A DNA stretch of 64,000 nucleotides from Pterois miles (lineage: Eukaryota; Chordata; Actinopteri; Perciformes; Scorpaenidae). Below are positions 34,961 to 42,661 of this stretch, one piece after another. Numbering within the stretch: position 1 is the first letter of the stretch; every line of letters starts with the position of its first letter. The translations under genes were made by a program, and so were the position numbers. The DNA is taken from the NCBI GenBank assembly GCA_947000775.1, contig CAMQGK010000650.1, positions 2,232,501 through 2,296,500 on the forward strand, written 5' to 3'. Under the pieces are notes generated by a model. The model saw only the letters and a program-made list of their open reading frames with translations. It did no database searches and was not told where the DNA came from.

Positions 34961-37733
34961 AGGAGGTGATGCTCACCAGTTTAGCAGACTGGGCAGACGC
35001 TCCATCAGGATACTGCAGCAGAGCCTGGAACTGGCTGTTCTTGGTGAAGACGATGATTCTCAGCACGGTGCCGAACTTTGAGAAGATCTGAGGACCAGAC
35101 AGGAAACTGATCAGATCAATGATCTTCTTCTCTTCCTCTCAAACAAACATTCAACCAGTTGGCTCAAATAGTAGCAGCTGGGTGGGGTCAAGTTTATGAG
35201 GTTTCTTTACATCTCCTGCATGTGTTGTTGTTGATGTTGTTGTTGTGTTTACCTGGCAGAGGGCATCCAGGGTGACGGGGTAGACCAGGTTCTCCACCAC
35301 CACCCTCAGCACGGTGCTCGGAGCCGCCACAGCTGCGTCCACGTGAGACGTAGTGAGAGCCCGAAGAGCTGCCTGGGCCCTCTGAGAGAGGAGACATGGA
35401 GGGTGAACACATGCTAACCATGGATGAGTGCTGTAGAGATGCTAACAGCTGCTAACCATGGATGAGTGCTGTAGGGGAGATGCTAACAGCTGCTAACCAT
35501 GGATGAGTGCTGTAGAGATGTTAACAGCTACTAACCATGGATGAGTGCTGTAGAGATGCTAACAGCTGCTTACCATAGATGAGTGCTGTAGAAGAGATGC
35601 TAACAGCTGCTAACCATGGATGAGTGCTGTAGAAGAGATGCTAACAGCTGCTAACCATGGATGAGTGCTGTAGAGATGCTAACAGCTGCTAACCATGGAT
35701 GAGTGCTGTAGAAGAAATGCTAAAGGCTGCTAACCATGGATGGGTGATGTAGAAGAGATGCTAACCATGGATGGGTGATGTAGAAGAGATGTTAACCATG
35801 GATGGGTGCTGTAGAGATGCTAACGGCTGCTAACCATTGATGAGTGCAGTAGGGGAGATGCTAACAGCTGCTAACCATGGATGAGTGCTGTAAGGGAGAT
35901 GCTAATAGATGCCAACGGTAGTAGGAGAGGTGTACCTCCTGGTTGGGGGAATTGTCGGTCTTGAGTTCTTTGTGGTTGGAGAACTGGACGTAGACCGGTT
36001 GATGCCTAATGAATGGCATCACTGTGGAGTAATAACCCACCATGTTCTGAGCTGCTTCCTCTGAGTTCATCTCTAAGAAGGCCTGAGGGAGGACACATAA
36101 CAGGTGAGTACAAGACAGGTGAGTACAGGACCAGTGAATGCAGGACAGGAGGATAAGGAACAGGTGAGTACCAATTCAGTACTGTACAAGTCCTGCACCT
36201 GGTTTTTGGCTTTGAGCATCAGCAGGTTGGTGACGTCTCCGAAGGGCAGACCAAGGCTGATGACCTCGGCCTCTGCAATATCGTTGGGGAGCTTGCGGAT
36301 GTGGATGACCCTGGATGGCACACCGGGACCTCTTAGATCACCTTTGAACTTCTTACTGTCGTTTCCATTGGCTACAGAGGACAGGTAACAGGAAACAGCA
36401 GCATATCAAAACCACTTGACCATTCAGAATACAGGATCTGGACCAGTGATCCAGTAGTGGTACAGGAGTCAGGGACAGTTTATTTTATCCATACTACTAG
36501 TGCTGTACCAGGTGAGCAGGACCGTGCAGGACCATGCTGTACCAGGTGAGCAGGTCCATGCAGGACCGCGCTGTACCAGGTGAGCATGACCGTGCTGTAC
36601 CAGGTGAGCAGGACCGTGCTGTACCATGCTGTACCAGGTGAGCAGGACCGTGCTGTACCAGGTGAGCAGGACCGTGCTGTACCATGCTGTACCAGGTGAG
36701 CAGGACCGTGCAGGACCACGCTGTACCAGGTGAGCAGGACCGTGCTGTACCAGGTGAGCAGGACCACGCTGTACCAGGTGAGCAGGACCGTGCTGTACCA
36801 GGTGAGCAGGACCGTGCAGGACCATGCTGTACCAGGTGAGCAGGACCGTGCTGTACCAGGACAGTTTTACCAGTATGGAGAGTATAAATGTTGATTATTA
36901 TTAAATAAATACAAAGTGATAACTCTGACCTGTGGTGCTCATGATATACGGGCCGTTGGAGACGCTGGAGAAAAGCTCGTCAGATCCTCTCTGAAACACA
37001 ACAGTTATCACACATTATTACCGATACATAAATAATATGACATGTTAGAAAACGGCTGCTCCTGACGGCAGTCAGGAAACAACATGAGACCTGCTGTAGA
37101 GCTGGAGTTACTTTGTTGTGTCTCATATGAGCACTGCTGAGACCCACCGAGTAACAGTCAACGAGGACATGTCGAGGGCAAACACAGCTGATCCTGGATC
37201 AGTTCACTATCAGTGAGGACATGTAGAGGGCAAATAGCAAAGAACCACATTTCACTGAACGCACCTTTAACACAGAAACATTAAGAAGAAGAAGATATTC
37301 CTTTATTCGTCCCACAATGGGGAAATTCAATTTTTACACTCTGTTGTTTTACTTATACACGGTACATGCAGACCCAAGACACACATATGCACAAACAGGA
37401 CCCATATACATGCATCAAATGGAGAGATGTCAGAGTGAGGGGGCTGCTCCTTACAAGCAGTTGGGGGTTTGGTGCCTTGCTCAGGGGCACCTCGGCAGTG
37501 CCCAAGAGGTAAACTGGCACCTCTCCAGCTACCAGTTCACACTTCTTGGTCATGTCGGGACTTGAACCGGTGACCCTCCGATTCCCAAGCCAAGTCCCTA
37601 CAGATTGAGCTACTGCCGCCCCATCCTCCTTTATGCCCCCAGGGTGAATTCCTGGACTGTGGTGCTCAATAGAAACCAGATGTAGGCAAAGAGTCTCATT
37701 CTACTGACGGCACACTTCTTCTTCTAGTTCCAC

Positions 37734-37784
<51 letters not shown>

Positions 37785-40700
37785 CTACACATTACAGGTG
37801 TGATGACTGACATCAGTATGTATGATTGATTCTACTTATTGTATTCTGAACTTGTATTTGTATTAGAGCTGAGAAAATGTGATAATAAATTCGTTCCAAC
37901 ACCAATAGTTTCTTTAACACAACTTGTGATTTTAGCTTGTAGCGGCTCAGTTTTAAAGCTAGAGAGTACACTTTATATAGTATATACTGTACATACAAGA
38001 AGGAGGTTACATAAGGATCCAGACTTGACCTCTGACCTCCAGATGTGTGAATGTAAATGGGTTCTCTGGGTCCCCACCAGTCTCCCCTTTACAGACATGC
38101 CCACTTTATGATAGTCCCAGTCAGTCTGGATCAAGTCATAGTCAAGTCAGCACTCTGACACACTGACAGCTGTTGTTGCCTGTTGGGCTGCAGTTTGCCA
38201 TGTTGTGATTGGAGCAGATTGTTGATGCTAAAGTCAGAACCTGGGAGGATTTCTGGACAACATCTGATATTGATTAGTGTTGTTATTGATTTACAATAAT
38301 AAATATATACATACATTTACATAAAACAGCATAATTGTCCACTCCCATGTTGATAAGTGGATTAAATACTTGACTAGTCTCCCTTTAAGGTTCAGTTTGA
38401 ACAAATATGAAATCAGATTAATTTGTGATCAATCACAATTAAATATTTTAATAGATTGACAGCACTAACTTGTAATAACACAACAGTTGTGTTATGCTAG
38501 TGAACTCCAGCAGCCAATCATCTCCTCTCTTTGTGGGAGATTAATGGTTCTAACACGACCCTGCTCAAAGGAAGGACCAAACATGGAGACCGACAGGACT
38601 CTTTCCAGCCAAATGACTGGATTTAAGGAAGCTGAATGAAGAGTGCATCAGTTTGTCAGTAGTGTGTGTGGATGTGAGAACATGTCGTAACAAAGATAAA
38701 GCAACCACAGTAACGTGGAGAGGAAAGATGAGCTGAGCAGAACCAAAACTTAACACTAGAGGCGTTGTGTTAGCTCTGCCCCCCCCCAACCTTTCATAAC
38801 TGACACTTTCACTATCTAATAAAGGCTAAAGCCAAAAAAAATAATCTCTAATCTTTAAACACTACTACCATACGATCCCGATGTGAGTGGACCATCACTC
38901 CTGTACTGTACGCTGATATTACCTGTAAACTGCATCATGTTTTTTAACAGAACCACCAGATACTCGTTCATGTGAATATTGTTCTGCGATGAATGGAGAC
39001 ATAACAAGCAGGCCAACAGCCTCAATGAATAATTACAGCTCATTTATTCTGAGAGGAACCTGAGCAGCTCAGATCTTCTTACAGCTCCTCACATCAATAA
39101 TCCAGCAGAAACCTGAGTCCCAGTCATCTCTCTGGACCTGGATCTGGACCCGCTGTCTGACAGCTGCTGGCCGACCCAGCGCCTGCCTCAGGCTGCTGAG
39201 GGGGACAACAGACCCACCGTCAGTAACTACCCGTCCTCTCTGCTGTCTGTCGCTGCCTTCACATCGAACAGAGCCGAGACTGGTTTAACCCCTACACCAG
39301 CCCATATTCTGTTCTAGTCTTTAAGGAAGTCCACTTTAGGGGGCGATAGCAGGTCAAAAGTAGATGTCACAAAGAAGTGGTCAGTTCTGCTGATAGAGAC
39401 ACCAGCTCAGAGTGAGACTGTGGTTCAAGACCTGCTTTAATCTTTTGTAGTTGACTCAATCCTTCTGGTCATCACTACGTTTTATTTTCTGACCGTTTGC
39501 GCCACCAGCAGTAAAGTTACAACTTCCTGCTTCAGCAGGATCCCAGACCTGGTGGTGTCCTCTAATGCAGAGCGTTGAAAACTCATGATCCCCAGTCGCA
39601 CATCCACACAACTCACAGCTCCTATTAAAACCCTGTCATTTTTAAAGTACCGGTGCTAATAAAGCAGGGTATCGAAGCATTTTTAACGGCAGGATATCAC
39701 GACACCTTACTAGTATCGGTACACTGACACCTTTCTAGTATCGGTGTACCATGTAACACCATCTATAACAACACTTTATAACACTGGGACACTTATCACA
39801 GAGAAACCCTCTGACAGGTCCCAGATGTTCACATCTGTTACACTCTAATCACAACAGAACACAAACCAACAGAGAGGAAGAAGAAGAGGAGGAGGAGGAG
39901 GAGGAGGAGGAAGGGGGCAGGGGAGAGGAGAACAAGGAGGAGGAGGAGGAGGACAAGGAGGAGGAGAAGTGCCTACCTTAGTACCAACTGTTATATCTTG
40001 GTGGACACTGCTGTGAAGAGAAGACAGCGTGTTAGAGGCAGCAGGAGAAACACTGAAAACAAGCCTAACAAAGGTCAACAGGGTTAGAGCCTGAGGAGAC
40101 GGCCTGAGGGGCAGAAAAACCCAACAGCCAGAACACATATCAATTATGAGAGGAAGAGATGATTAGTTTAATTATTAAAATAAAAAGAATTTTAGTTGTT
40201 GTTTTCTTTTGCACATTAGAGATGTTAATAATTAACCATTTAACCCTTAACTGACATTAAGCGGTTAAACGGTTAAAAGGGGAAAAAAAGCTGAGCAAAA
40301 CTCAGAGAAGAAGCTCATCATTTTAAGGAGAAAAGCTAGTCCACCTTAAGAAAGTCTGAGCTGGAGGTAGAGATAGAGGGAGCTGGCTCCGGCCTAAAGC
40401 TTGCTTGAGCTGAAGAGTTATAGCCTCGTAGCATTTATTCACCAACAAATAACAACAACACCGTGGCTGCTACAGTGAGTCTCCTGATGGTGAACTGGAG
40501 ACAGTGAACGCAGCACCGTGGCTGCTACAGTGAGTCTCCTGACGGTGAACTGGAGACAGTGAACGCAGCACCGCAGCTGCTACAGGAACTTTCCGGCCGG
40601 TAAACATCAACTAAATGTCAATGCCTGAAAATGTCTCATTCAGCATTCGGTTGTACTTAGGTCCACCCACTCGTGTCACTTCTGGTTGCAAAAAAACAAG

Positions 40701-42617
40701 ATGGTGACACTGATGTTGAGGCTTAAAAACATCAGTCCACACACTCACATCCATCATTGTCAACGGAGACTTTGTGACGAGCAAGCGCTCCCAAATGCCT
40801 ATTTTTCAGGCTGCGAAGGCTGCACACTGAGATAAAAACAGCTGAAATTTTGGTGCGCTGCAGCGCACACCTCATGTCATATGATGAGGAACAACCAATC
40901 ACAGCCAGCAGATACACTGCACAGTAAATATATGGAGAAGTTAATCCAGGACTACTCAGAGCTTTACGATCTGTCACCTTTCTGACCACAGATGTCACAG
41001 CATCACGTTGAAAGGTCAGACTGACACATTTATCTTTGTTTTGACTTGTTTAGTTTAGTCAGGGAGGCTTCCTGCTAAATTACTGTAATGCCATCATAGC
41101 ATGCAGGTTCTGGTTGCATAGTAACAGAAGGTGCAACAGGAATGCAACCCCCAAAGCAACTGTGCTTTTAAACACGGCATGTGAACGGTCCTTAGCAGCT
41201 AACTTTAGCAGCTAACATCGTCTGCTAGCATCATAATGCACTTCCTGTTCCCAGTCTGATCGTCTGTACATATGTGGTCTATAGATCAACAGTTTAGCAC
41301 AGAAACCGTTTCCTGCTGCGAGGCGTCTACCTGTCTATTCACCTGAGGAGATCAGAGACCTGCGGATCCCTGCGGGATCTCAGTAAAGTACGTGGCCCTT
41401 AATGGCCCAGACCAGCTCTGAATGTGGTCTGAGGGATCCCATCTCTATGCATCTTGCGTGCATTCACACGTGTTCTTCGAGCTGTCCCAGGTCTGAACAG
41501 GGCCTCAGACCTTTAAAACCAATAATCATTATTATTATTATACAAGTGACGCAAATCTGCACGTTGTTACTGAAGTTGTGTTGACTAGAGCTGCAACAAT
41601 TGGTCAAATAATCGACTAATAATCAACAAAAACAGTGTCAAATACTTTGATAATCGATCAATTGTTCCATCATTTTTCAACCACCAAGAGTGAAACATAT
41701 TCTCTGAATCATTTTAAATGAGAGGATTTACAGCTCTGTCCTTTTTATAAACTAAACTAGGAATTTTACTTTGTAAAATCTCTAAATGAATCCAGTAAAA
41801 TGTTTGATTTTCAGCATGTAGTCAGAGATGTCCTGAAGTCAAATATATCAGGATCATTGTCAGGAATTATTTATTATAGTTTTTGTCCAACTACCAAAAA
41901 TCAAAGAATAAAGACGCTTCCCTCACAGATTAGTGAGTTCCTTTTTAATTTATAAGGGACATGTAATGTTTTATACTCTGCTGAATATAATCCATCAGTC
42001 TGATTTCCATAGATGGATTCTGTAGATCCAGTTCCCTTTGTTAACACCTTATTTTGAAAGGCAGACAGTGTCTACTTCCTCTAACTTCTCCAAGGTGGTC
42101 TCCAGCTCTCTGTCAGCTCCGTTCTCTTTATCCATCCATGGTCAGCTCCATCAGGGCCGTTTGAATGCATTTAACATAAATGTCAGTATATGGCGCTCTA
42201 CAGTCGTAGCGTCAGCCCATTTGACCACGGTGAGGAGAGCGACAGCCGGCCGGACTGCACGTTACCGCCGTACGATAACGTTTCCCATCCGTGACGGAGT
42301 TAGCGTGCAGCTTTAGCCGTGATGTCTAGCTCTGCTTTTCCAAAGTGTTTCCCTCCTTTACTGGATGTGTAGTGTTTACCACGCTGGATTTAACATGGAG
42401 GGTGGAGGTCGGATCCACGCCCACCCTCCAACCTTTAATACTTTCTGAAGTTTGTTCTGGTTGACGGATACCGAACGGATATGAGGTCACATTACTCAGA
42501 CTACCACAATAAAAGCGGTAACTTCCTTCTACCCCCACATAGACACGGATGAAGTAGCTATACGGATGGAAAAAAAATTATGATATATGGGGGAATTCCC
42601 CCCCACACACACACACT

Positions 42618-42661
<44 letters not shown>

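Noticed and set aside
36469..36825. 118-codon frame of VQHGPAHL repeats
   Set aside because: Minisatellite translation inside ptbp1 intron 3.
37545..37622. Functional tRNA gene
   Set aside because: Box A and box B-like motifs belong to a SINE head; box A is diverged and the sequence continues into the SINE body and a LINE-type tail.
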